Assembly: GCA_940337035.1 (NCBI GenBank)
Contig: OW679195.1
Location: 174,688,015 to 174,752,014 of the forward strand
DNA: 64,000 bases
Origin: Agriotes lineatus
Lineage: Eukaryota; Arthropoda; Insecta; Coleoptera; Elateridae
Direction: 5' to 3'
The notes below the pieces were generated by a model. The model saw only the letters and a list, made by a program, of their open reading frames with translations, did not search any database and had not been told where the DNA came from. Positions 35,876-45,105 of this stretch are shown here, in pieces. The translations under genes and the position numbers were made by a program. Every line of letters starts with the position of its first letter. The first letter of the stretch is position 1.

Positions 35876-36019
35876 GATATAATCCAAATAGTTATTTACT
35901 ATACAACTAATGTTATGTGAGTAGTCACCATTAGAGAAAAGGCTGGACCCATGAGGCCGTAGGGAGTTTGGGATAATTTTCTCGTGTGGGTAATACCTCA
36001 TAAATCTACACGTGCAGTA

Positions 36020-36297
36020 CAGCAACAGTCCCGGGTGCTGTAGCTTGAACAAGCGTCCACGTTCGATCCATAGAGTTAAGCAACACTCTTTCTGGTCAGA
36101 ATGGATGTCAGTTCCACGGCTGCATCTCGTGGTGCCTCGTGGTACGGCTGCCACGCAAATAGTTGGTCCCGGATGTCATAATAACATCATGACAGTCGTT
36201 AGTGGGGTTGGAAGTCCCCATAAAATGTACAGCGACGCCTATAATTGGCCTAACGGCTGTTGGCTGAGTACTAAAATAAATAAACAAATAAATAAAG
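36020..36297 (+). mobile_element. 5S rRNA-derived SINE
   Basis: The segment cgttcgatccatagagttaa followed by gcaacactctttctggtcagaatggatg (36060-36108) matches the internal promoter part of 5S rRNA (gatcaccgaagttaagcaac...tggtcagtacttggatgg), preceded by gggtgctgtagcttgaac. It is followed by a body with cctcgtggtacggctgcc and ggggttggaagtcccc and ends in an AAAT-type tail (aaaataaataaacaaataaa, 36273-36296). Length, internal promoter and simple tail fit a SINE3-type element; the reading frame across it is incidental. Confidence 0.65.
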
Positions 36298-36499
36298 TTT
36301 ATCCACAGCTCTCAATAAATTTAGGAGAAGCATCAAAGACAAAACTTTAGTTTGAAATCACAGTACCTGTTTGTTTTCACTTTTTCGTTTACCAGGTGAC
36401 ATCGAAATACAGATGACATTAAACATTATTGCGTAAACCAAAACTCAGTAGTTAAATAATGGTAATCAAAAAGTCATTTGTTAGTTGTAATTTTTAATT

Positions 36500-36960
36500 A
36501 ATATTTTTTGTTTCTTTGTAGCGTGTATTTAAAGTTTAGAATTCCAGTTTTAGTTTAAATTTATTTTGTGTAGTGGACTGTATTCTTCGAGTTGTGGCAC
36601 GCCTGTATTCCAGCATGTGGTCGAGTTTCCTAGAAACCTTAAAATTTTAGAGCCCTCTCGTTCAACCCCCAAGAAGGTCCGTCGTTCCTAAAATTAATTA
36701 GTCTCCAACCGTCGAAGAGTGAACAGCTCTTGCTTGTTATTGCCGACTAATTCAATTTGCGCACATACTTCGTTTCTTCGTCGTGAATTACGAGTCTATC
36801 TTGTATTGGGTGTTCGAATCCCCCATTAAGCGTTACAAAACCACTTGCCTCCGATACCTATATGAACCTGTACCTGGGAAGGATTAAAGGTAAGTGTTTG
36901 TTTATAGTCCACTTGTTGTTTATTTGTATGGTCGCGTCGTAGTTAATCGTTCATCACTTG
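36500..36960 (+). other. GC-richer block with a consensus splice donor
   Basis: 36590-36890 is less AT-rich than its surroundings and ends ggattaaag|gtaagtgttt (donor at about 36890), a good splice donor. No long frame leads into it. It could be a noncoding first exon of a gene to the right or part of an unrecognised retroelement. Confidence 0.3.
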
Positions 36961-37199
36961 TGTGTAATGTTGACAATGTGATAGTTAAAATCGCTATAGC
37001 TATAGGGCGTTTATCGAAAGGCATTGGCTAAAATAAATAATTGCAGCTTAGTAAATAACTACTGCTACCTAGTATAAAATAAACAACTGAAATTAGGATA
37101 ATAAAGAAATAGAGCAAGCCTCCATGCCGGATATAAACGGTAGGTACTTATCGATCAAACTTTCGCTATAATATAAAAAAGTAAATTAAAAAATCAAAT

Positions 37200-37460
37200 T
37201 AAAAATATGTAGCGTCGTTATAAGATCTACAGTAACATATACGATGGAAATAAGAAGTAGTCGAAAAAAACACGAAAAATAACTACGATAACATGAATAT
37301 AAATTAATAAGAACCATATTAGGTCCAAACAAAAATTTAATAAAGACGAATATAGACAACTAATCAACTTTGAAATAGAAACGAAAATAAAGTATTCCGA
37401 TAAAATAACGGATTGCTATGAATATGGCTTAAGATTTAAAAATGGTATGCTTTCATATAC
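37200..37460 (+). pseudogene. LINE C-terminal fragment, frameshifted
   Basis: Pieces in shifting frames read LIRTILGP, then YRQLINFEIETKIKYSDKI, resembling the R.ILGP....YR..T..E......I block after the RT thumb in RTE-like LINEs. Heavily decayed. Confidence 0.45.
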
Positions 37461-38563
37461 TTAGCAGACACATTTATCATTTGGAAGTCGTTACAGGTGA
37501 CTAATAGCTAGCATTAGCTTTCCTTTCTAAATTGAAACGCTATGTGTTCTACAAATAATATTATCTCTTCGCTAGAAACAAATAAAATGAGAAAGATCAG
37601 CAAAATTTGGTTTGAATTTACTTTACACACTTTAGGAATTATTTTAGCAATTTTACCTCCATACAAACTTGGAAAAACACCATTATTATGGTACAGATGT
37701 TACGCAGTATGTGCGTGTGCAGTATTGGTTGCACTAGATGTCTACAGTTTAAATAACAGATTTATCCATGTGTATTTTATTTTCCCATCTTACATTTCCA
37801 TTGTAATAAATGTGTCTTCGTCTGTTAGTTTCTTAATCTCTAATGCGATTGCAATTCTTGTACCTGCGTTTTGGCAGCTCTCAAATTTTAATTCTTTTGT
37901 GGGGGAGCAACAAATATATGACAGGATTGGCGGACATACCCCAATTCAAAATCTATTCTCCTGAATTAATTTTAGGGCACATATTTTTTTGGGTCTTAGC
38001 TATCTAAACGCTGCGCAATTATAGCAATAAAATGAAACAAACAAATTATTACTTTATTAATGAATACGTACACCACTATTATTTTTACATTTCAGTAATG
38101 ATAATGAAGCAATTCGTAATTTTACTATTCGATTCGTTTAAAAGAATGAACATTATGTTAAAAGACTTGGTTGATTTGCAATATACGACTAACAGTGCTA
38201 TGGCAGACGTATTTCTTATAAGAAACAACTTGACATTACATAAAGGTGTGAGAACTATTACATTGGCGTATAGAACTCAAACGAAACAAATTCAATTATT
38301 TAATAGAATCTATGGATGGCAAATTCTGTTTCTCATTTTTTCCTGGATGATGATTTTACTTAATATTTTAGCTGCAAGCTTTACATTTTCAGATAAACTA
38401 ATAATTGCAATTGATGAAGATGCCTCTTTAAAGCAATCAACTCTTCGTGGAATAGTTGTTAGTTTTCTATGGTCGACTTGGCAGTTTGTAAGTATATTAT
38501 TTATAAAAATCTCTAATTTACTGTAGGTTTATTTCCTTAGCCATTTTATATAAGTCATGTACT

Positions 38564-38693
38564 ATTAGCGACACGGAATAGCTTCCAGCTGTATTTATCT
38601 ATATAGTTAACCAAGTTTTCAATTTTACTAAGTAAAAATTTAAAAACTTGGTAACTAGGTAAATACAGCTGGAAACTGTTCCGTGTCGCCAAT
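38564..38693. repeat. Inverted repeat (MITE-like), 130 bp
   Basis: attagcgacacggaatagct followed by tccagctgtattta pairs with taaatacagctggaaactgt followed by tccgtgtcgccaat; the inner part ttaaccaagttttcaat folds with taaaaacttggtaa. It lies just inside the Gr locus 2 intron, and its transcript would form a strong hairpin. Confidence 0.8.
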
Positions 38694-38859
38694 GCTACGT
38701 TGTAAAGTTGTGAAATAGATCTTTAAGCAGGCTTTAATATTGCTTAGTCTTTTTTAAACTGCTGGTTGTTATCGTTACATTTACATAGATGCATACATGT
38801 ATAAAGATTGGGTGAATGAGTAATTAATGTGAAAAATTTCGAATGTTATAGAAGAGATA

Positions 38860-39965
38860 TATACTATATTCTAGTACAACAGGCCTTGCAGGCCCATGAC
38901 TTAGTATAAAATATGCCATTAAAATAATTTATATTACAGTTAACCCTTAGTGTGTGTACACTTTTAGTCCATTTCTTCTATTCTCTTCGTCAGTTTTCTC
39001 CATTTACATCTGTCTTGTGCCATTGTCTTCCAATCCCCTACTCCTACACTCCGTAAGTCACTTTTCACTGCATCTAACCACTTCTTTTTTGGTCGCCCTC
39101 TTTTTCTTTTTCCTCCTTCTCCCTCCGTAAGTGCCCTTTTGGCGTGCCTACACTGTGACATTCGGCTAACATGACCCAGCCACCTTACCCTCTGTGCTTT
39201 GATATAATGAATGATATCTGGGTGTCCGTATAACTCCTTAACTTCGTGGTTTGTTTGCCTCCTCCAGTTCCCTTCAGCCGTTTTAACTCCCCCTAGTATT
39301 TTTCTGAGTATTTTCCTTTCCCAAGTTTCTAGCCTGGTTTCATTTTTCTTTGTTACAGCCCACATTTCACACGCGTATGCTACCGTAGGTCTAATTATCG
39401 TTCTGTAAATTCTAAACTTGGCCGCCCTTGATATTGCCTTTTCCCTTAATATATTAGTTAGTGCCCCCAATGCTCTATTTCCCTTTGCTATACGTTTGTC
39501 AATTTCTGCGCTTTCTTCGTTATTGCATGTGACAGTCACTCCAAGATATTCAAAGAATCTGACTTTTTCAAATATATAGACCTTATTCTTTCCTTCGAAC
39601 TGAATATTGTTCATTCCTTCTTGTGGTTCTCCTTTTAATTCCATATACTTTGTTTTTTGTGCATTAATAACTAACCCGTATTTTTCGGCTGCTGCTTCTA
39701 GTTTAGCGAAGACCTTTTCGAGCTCCTTTTTCGATCTGGATAACAAGGTTATATCGTCCGCATATGCAATTAGCTGATGTTTACGTTGGTAAATCATGCC
39801 ATTATTCTGGATTTCAGCCTTTCTCAATATTACTTCTAGGACAAAGTTGAAGAGTACCGTAGATGATGGGTCTCCTTGCTTCAATCCTTTTCTTCCCGCG
39901 AAACTATTAGAGAGTTTACCTTCCACTGCTACTTTGTTCATGGTGTTTGATAACGTTAACTTGAC
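38860..39965 (-). mobile_element. 5'-truncated RTE-like LINE with 12-bp TSD
   Basis: The insertion is framed by an exact 12-bp duplication, tatagaagagat, at 38848-38859 and 39966-39977. It retains only the RT C-terminal half and a 3' UTR of about 100 bp, the usual outcome of incomplete target-primed reverse transcription. Its frame is still open and the TSD is perfect, so it is a recent insertion into the Gr locus 2 intron. Confidence 0.9.
38964..39941 (-). CDS. RTE-like reverse transcriptase, C-terminal part
   Basis: 325 residues from an internal Met, open back to the truncation point. GLKQGDPSS marks RT motif B', LIAYADDITLLSRS holds the YADD active site (about 61-64), then NAQKTKYM, FEYLGVTVTCNN, YACEMWAVTKK and WERKILRKILGG. 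The tail has QRVRWLGHVSRM and KRGRPKKKWLDAV, the signature end of RTE/BovB-type LINEs. The endonuclease and first RT motifs are missing, so it cannot move by itself. Confidence 0.88.
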   Translation of the reverse strand: MNKVAVEGKLSNSFAGRKGLKQGDPSSTVLFNFVLEVILRKAEIQNNGMIYQRKHQLIAYADDITLLSRSKKELEKVFAKLEAAAEKYGLVINAQKTKYMELKGEPQEGMNNIQFEGKNKVYIFEKVRFFEYLGVTVTCNNEESAEIDKRIAKGNRALGALTNILREKAISRAAKFRIYRTIIRPTVAYACEMWAVTKKNETRLETWERKILRKILGGVKTAEGNWRRQTNHEVKELYGHPDIIHYIKAQRVRWLGHVSRMSQCRHAKRALTEGEGGKRKRGRPKKKWLDAVKSDLRSVGVGDWKTMAQDRCKWRKLTKRIEEMD

Positions 39966-40250
39966 TATAGAAGAGATGGTGAGTCGAATTTGTTAATACA
40001 CTCATGTCCAATTCTTATCTATTTATTAGATACAACGTCAAAGATTACGAAACTAAATTAATATGGTTTAGTAAAAATTCTAAAAAAAAATATGCTCCTG
40101 ATATGTTTCATACTGTGTTTTAGGCACCTTCAAGGACATATTAACCACCCAAAATTAGTAAAGAAAAGTCTTCAATGCGTGGATCTAGTTTCTCTTTGTT
40201 GTCAAATTAAGATTGCGTTCCAATGTTTATAAATATTTTTTATTGATGTA

Positions 40251-41168
40251 CAGTCGAACCTCTATTTAACAAAGTCGTAAATTCGCCGAACAAAATCGTA
40301 ATATAGAAAATTCGTTACTTAGAATAATTCGGTATATATGTATGCACATATATCATGTATGTTTAATAGACCTGAAAAATGATTAAATAATTGAAGTTGT
40401 AGTTTTATGTGAAGTTTAATGTACGTAATTATTAATACATACATAGCTACATATCTATGTGCATAATATGTAACATAAACGTACATTATGTATAATTAAA
40501 CACATAAGCTATTATACATAATGTACAAAGGAACATAAAAGCCGCACAGAAACATTAGGTATGTACTTACGAAAACATCAGCTGTGGACTTAAGAGTTCT
40601 TAAAGAAGTCCGTAATTTTTGGTTGCACTTTGCATTTAAACAATACACGTTTTCAAAAAATACCTCGCACTGATTTAAAGATTTGAACAAACTCGCCGGA
40701 ACATTTTCACGATTTTGCAATGCACGACGGATGGTCTCAAATGCCTCAAAAGTTTCGCGGTCCGACTGCGCGGCATTTTCAATTTGCGGTACAAACTTAG
40801 CTTAACTTAACGCTGTGAAACAATTTGTTAAACTAAACAGTACAGTATTTGAACGAATGCGGCATTACCGCCTAATGACCCCATCAATATTCTAGGAACA
40901 TTCCGAAACAGAACCTTTAGTAAATGTGAAAGAACCTTCTTGGAAACAACTCATTCAACTTAACAATTCAGCCATTGAAGGAATGCAGCATTACCGCCTA
41001 ATCACCCCATTAGAGAGAACCTAATTTTACTACGTTAAATAGAGATTGTGTTCGCTAAATAGAGAGAAATTTATATATAAATAATATCGGACATTGACGG
41101 TTCTAACCAAAATTTCGCTAAATAGAGAATTTTGTTAAATAGACGTTCGTTGAATAGAGGTTCGACTG
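40251..41168 (-). mobile_element. Pogo/Tigger-type DNA element, internally deleted
   Basis: Ends cagtcgaacctctatttaac and gttgaatagaggttcgactg, flanked by TA on both sides, match the style of Tigger/pogo terminal repeats. Further aaatagaga/tcgctaaatag repeats fill the subterminal 150 bp. The 918-bp element keeps a piece of a transposase C-terminus on the minus strand and sits in the Gr locus 2 intron just upstream of its last exon. Confidence 0.8.
40496..40810 (-). pseudogene. Tigger-like transposase C-terminal piece
   Basis: The minus-strand frame, open before its first Met, reads DRETFEAFETIRRALQ, ENVPASLFKSLNQCEVFFEN and RTLKSTADVF. The pattern (acidic helix, then xLFxxLxxxExxxE) resembles the C-terminal tail of Tigger/jerky-like transposases. 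Catalytic residues are absent. A sequence like a splice donor (cgtaagtaca) follows TADVF on the minus strand, so an exonised host copy is an alternative. Confidence 0.4.
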
Positions 41169-41559
41169 TAATTTAGTTACTTGCTAAATCCAGCTGAAAG
41201 GTTTTAAAGCGTTTTGTCTGTATATATATATACTATATTTTCAGATTCTGGTAATGATTCTAGCAGTTTCCTGTAGTAAAGTATCAGAAGAAGCACAAAA
41301 GACAGCAGAACTGTATTTAGATGGTCTGCTAAAGCTTCTTAGGTCACCTCCTGATAGGCAAGGAAATGACTTGCAATATGAATTAAATGTACTAAAAGAC
41401 GTAGCCAGCAATCACTACCACAATTTCTCTGCTGTTGGAATGTTTTCAATCAAGAGCTCTTTGATGCTTGCGGTTTTAGATTCTTTGGTTACGTATTTTG
41501 TTGTCTATGTTCAATTATATAAATAGTGGAATGTACTATCGACCATTGCTTCTAATATA

Positions 41560-41816
41560 CCGAGTGTTTATTATAACGCGCAATGAGTAAATGCGTTTAT
41601 TTTAAAATGCAATATGGAAACATTACTGCGTATGTAAAAACAGAATATATTCTACGGAGGAAGGAATGCTGTTGATGAAATGGTAAGATTTCAGTTTAGA
41701 GCAAGTATGTGAGTTATTACATGTTACCTTCCCTCTTGTTATTTGTGATGCTTCTTTTTCAATAAAATTACTGTTCATATATATATTACATTTTAAAATA
41801 AACGCATTTACACATG
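41560..41816. repeat. Inverted-repeat MITE
   Basis: tgagtaaatgcgtttatttt followed by aaaatgcaatat (41584) pairs with atattacattttaaaataaa followed by cgcatttaca (ending about 41812). The left side starts taccgagtgt, like the mariner-like element at 43259, but the right side lacks this outer part, so it is probably truncated. It lies immediately downstream of the Gr locus 2 stop codon. Confidence 0.6.
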
Positions 41817-43256
41817 TTGTGGCGAATCCCTAAAAACTAGAAACCAATGATCACAATAAAGTCCTCGTGGAAACGGGAATACCACATAGCGCATTAAAAT
41901 AAATTCACTGCAGTATCCCATGACTTTTATAATGATTTACATTATCATATTATATTGTAATGATTCTGCACAAAAATATATTAAATTAATAATTGTAGAA
42001 TCTAAAAATAGGGATTGATAACTTACTTAGAATGAACAGATAAGTAGTAATGCAAGTTTAGTTACATAACATTGTTTGAATTTCATTAATAAATAAAACT
42101 TACAAGATAAAATACAAGAACTAAAATTATAGTTTCGTTAAAACGGCAGGTAGAATAGTAAATAAAACAAGGCATGTACAAACAGTTGGAGAAAGAATGA
42201 TTTTAATCTAAGTAGTACTTAAATATTAAAATTATATTAGTGGAAATTCATGAAAATGTAATCATTTAAGCTAAGATGTTGACTATGTAATTTGTGTAAC
42301 TAGCAAAATAGCTTATTATTTTTTAATGGAAAGTAAACACATTTAAAAAGTACAACAACATTGATGAGTATTCGGTTAAATTAGATTAGATTATTTCGAA
42401 GCAAAGTGTAATTTAAAGTTGAAAGAAGTTTTATTTACAGACGTAAAAAATATCAACTATTAGAGTCTGCATGAGTATAAAGGTCAGCGTCGTGGGTTAT
42501 CAGTTCTATGGAATCATTGCTGTGAACAGGTTGAAGGTAGACAGTTGAATGTAGCAGAGACCTGTAGGAGTGTAAAGGTTGACGCATTGCTGTAAATAGG
42601 CAGCACCTTGTCGGTTGAAGTTAGCAACGATCTACAGGATTGATATAAGTTAAAACCAGAAAGCTGTTTCAAAAGGTAAACCATTTAGTGCCTGATTGAT
42701 AATTACCTGAAATAAAGGAAAAAGAATATTAATCAAAGATGTTGAAGCAAAATACGAGTATTTAATGATCTGTCAATGTGTAATTTACTTAAAATGAATT
42801 TTGATTTAGAGTATGAACATAAAATAATTTAGAATTCAGAATAATTTAACAATGCACATCCCAATTTAGAAAATGAGTTGCAATTTAAAAAAATTCATTA
42901 ACTGAGCTAGTTTTGAAGATTTAATTAATCAGATATTTAGAAAAATAATTTACACAAAAGTAAAACCTTTAGAAATCAATCTGCTTCATTTTGCTAGCTG
43001 CTTATATTTAACTATATAACTAAAACAAATTCAGAGATAACATTGCGTTATTGTATTAAATTAGAAAAATAAATTTAATTTTCTGATCAAATTATAATTT
43101 TTTCCTTGCACTTTTGCTCGGGCAGGTCAAGTTTAGTCAAATTACTATTCTTCAACTTCCCACCCCTTATGAGTAACATCAGAAACCAAGGGTACGATTA
43201 ATTATTCGAGTAAACATAAAAAGAGAATTGCATAAACAAGCACCTATTGTTCTTTA
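41817..43256. other. Intergenic, no gene recognised
   Basis: Strongly AT-rich. A slightly GC-richer patch at 42470-42660 has an imperfect internal duplication (cattgctgt...aacaggttgaaggt and cattgctgt...taggcagcacc...ggttgaagtt). No frame or RNA gene is visible. Confidence 0.4.
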
Positions 43257-43574
43257 TACCGAGTGTATCACTTAAGGTGCGAACATAGAGTAGGGAAATA
43301 GCATGAGAAATCGTATATATGAAGATTCCTGTTTGCCGCTTGAATTGCTAGGATTGATAGTGGTATCAATCGAAAGAGAAAAAAATGCGCTTAATTTGAT
43401 ACTACTTTACTTGAATTTGTTGCTTGTTTAAGATAGAAATAGCTTGAAAACTTGTAATAAACATTTTATTCTCAAAAAACAGACCATTATGCATTATGCC
43501 AACATAAATCTTATTTTCTGTCAGTTGTCAATTCACATATTTAACTAATTACTAATTAAAACAATTAGCAAAAG

Positions 43575-44290
43575 ATGTATTGCTCGAGAGGGCAACGTAT
43601 CGACACGGTCAGTGCACAAGGTTCTGAAGAAGCATGGTTATCATCCCTAGAAACCTCAGTGTCATAAAGAGATATCCGTAGTCGATGAAGAAAGCAGGCG
43701 CGTATTTTGTGAAGTCATGCAGGAACGCTGAAACGAAGATAGGAACTGTTTGCGGTCAATCTGTTTTACAGCTGAATGTACGTTCACACTTAATAATGAA
43801 CCTATTACGCAGAACACTCGATACTGGACTCAAGAAAATCCTCGGAATGTTCTTGAAACAAAAAAGCAGTTCTTGCAGAAAATTTAATTTGGGCTGGTAT
43901 TTTCAACAATAACACTATTGTACTGTTTGAAATAGTTGGAAATTTAAATGAGGATTTTTATTTAGAACTTTTAACCAATTACATTGGCCCTGCATTAGGA
44001 AAAGTTGCCCGTGAAAATCAGGAGATTTGGTTTCAGCATGATGGCTACCCAGCTCATTATGGTTTGAATGTGATGGAATATCTAAGTGATAACTTTCTTA
44101 ATTGCTGGATTGGTCGCGTGGCACTATCAACTGGTCACCAAGATCTTCTGATTTGGCACCATGCGACTTCCTTTTGTGCGGTCATATGAAAAATATAATT
44201 TACATAAAACGCCACCCAAATATTGACTCTTTTCTGAAAGCAATCGTTGCTGAGTGTAGGCTAATCACATATTAGTTGAGTAATGTAAAG
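43575..44290 (+). pseudogene. Mariner-like (DUF4817-DDE) transposase, catalytic half
   Basis: Shifting frames read SVHKVLKKHGYHP, then RRVFCEVMQE, CFTAECTFTLNNEPI, NPRNVLETKKQFLQKI and NLGWYFQQ. Further on come FYLELLTNYIGPALG, WFQHDGYPAHYGLNVM, CWIGRVAL, and APCDFLLCGHMKNIIY. The order is that of DUF4817-type mariner-like transposases in insects, and the FQHDG and PCDFxLxGH blocks hold two of the catalytic acids. Several frameshifts and stops make it nonfunctional. Confidence 0.75.
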
Positions 44291-44352
44291 CTGGTTTTTA
44301 TAACATATTGAGTTATAGTCTCCAGTAGAATGGGGAACTTTTTGAGTACTTG

Positions 44353-44515
44353 CTATAAATTTACTTGTAACTTGTGAATTGTTGATACAGATGGAATAGG
44401 TCGATTATTAAATTTAATCGAGAATGAATCACGAATTGTGCGTAAACTGACACCACTGTAAAATGTTTTGATAATAAATAATACCCTCTCTCCATTAGAA
44501 TATTCAGTAGTTATA
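44353..44515 (-). pseudogene. DUF4817 helix-turn-helix half, inverted
   Basis: On the minus strand the frame gives YSNGERVLFIIKTFYSGVSL, then TIRDSFSIKFNNRPIPSVST and IHKLQVNL, the DUF4817 N-terminal helix-turn-helix. It belongs upstream of the catalytic half at 43575-44290 but lies downstream of it and in the opposite orientation. Confidence 0.65.
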
Positions 44516-44519
44516 TCCC

Positions 44520-44607
44520 TAGTGCATTCTGTATATTCGAGTATTTCTCGAGAACGCGAAGCGTTCGAGAGAAATACTCGAATTATACAGAATGCACGCG
44601 GGGAATA
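44520..44607. repeat. Fold-back, 88 bp
   Basis: gtgcattctgtatattcgag followed by tatttctcgagaacgc pairs with gcgttcgagagaaatactcg followed by aattatacagaatgcac; the two 5'-most parts of the arms differ only by small changes and the loop is essentially zero length (gcgaagcg centre). Nested inside the mariner-like element. Confidence 0.75.
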
Positions 44608-45105
44608 TTGCAAGACTATTCCTCGAAGAAATGTCATCCTTTGTATACCCACTATTCATTTTTAAAGAGTTTTCAGTTTTCTTTCTGAAATTTCTTGTGT
44701 AACTAGCTGGTTTGCTTTGCTTCCCGCAAATACTCGCTATTGCACTTGTGCAAATACCCGGGTATTGCACTAGTGCAAAATATTCGCTGTATTCGACTCT
44801 GATTGGTTCAAATTTTGAAAATTGATTGATGGGATTGGTTTATATTATCTGAGGGGAATAGTCAACATTATTATTCATAGTGATTAGTCAAATACGTGAA
44901 TTGATAACTAACAGAAAACAACATTTACTTTGACATAAACAGATTTGATCATAACTGGTCTGTTTTTTGAGAATAAAATGCAAAATACTTGTTACAGTTT
45001 TCTATTTTTAACAAGCAAGGAATTCAAGTAAAGTAGCGCATTTTTTTTCGATTGATACCACTATATACGATTTCCCATGCTATTTGCCTATATTCGCAAA
45101 CTCGG

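Larger units (their letters stand above)
37542..41526 (+). pseudogene. Gustatory receptor locus 2 (7tm_7), frameshift and stop
   Basis: Exon 1 begins at 37542 or, with the Met nearer the conserved TM1 start, 37587 (MRKISKIW). It gives LGIILAILPPYKLG, LWYRCYAVC and SSSVSFLISNAIAILVPAFW. Near 37900 a one-base frame change occurs: the homologous DIPQFKIYSPELILGH continues in the next frame, and that frame meets TAA at 38005. The remainder (38032-38487, INEYVHHYYFYISVMIM to WSTWQF) is open and ends at the GTAAGTAT donor at 38488. Exon 2 (41245-41526), after attttcag, carries ILVMILAVSCSKVSEEA and the TM7 signature TYFVVYVQL. The 2.76-kb intron holds a small palindrome, an RTE insertion and a pogo-type element. 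Unless both lesions are assembly errors, no full receptor is made. Confidence 0.88.
43259..45105 (+). mobile_element. Mariner-like element with long TIRs and scrambled transposase
   Basis: Ends ccgagtg and ttgctcgg-type (right end gcaaactcgg), flanked by TA. Long inverted repeats of roughly 250 bp are clear: aaatagcatgagaaatcgta at the left pairs with tacgatttcccatgctattt at the right, and cattttattctcaaaaaaca followed by gacca pairs with tggtctgttttttgagaata. Inside are a catalytic transposase half on the plus strand and a DNA-binding half on the minus strand, facing each other, plus a small fold-back. The element is dead and internally rearranged. Confidence 0.8.
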
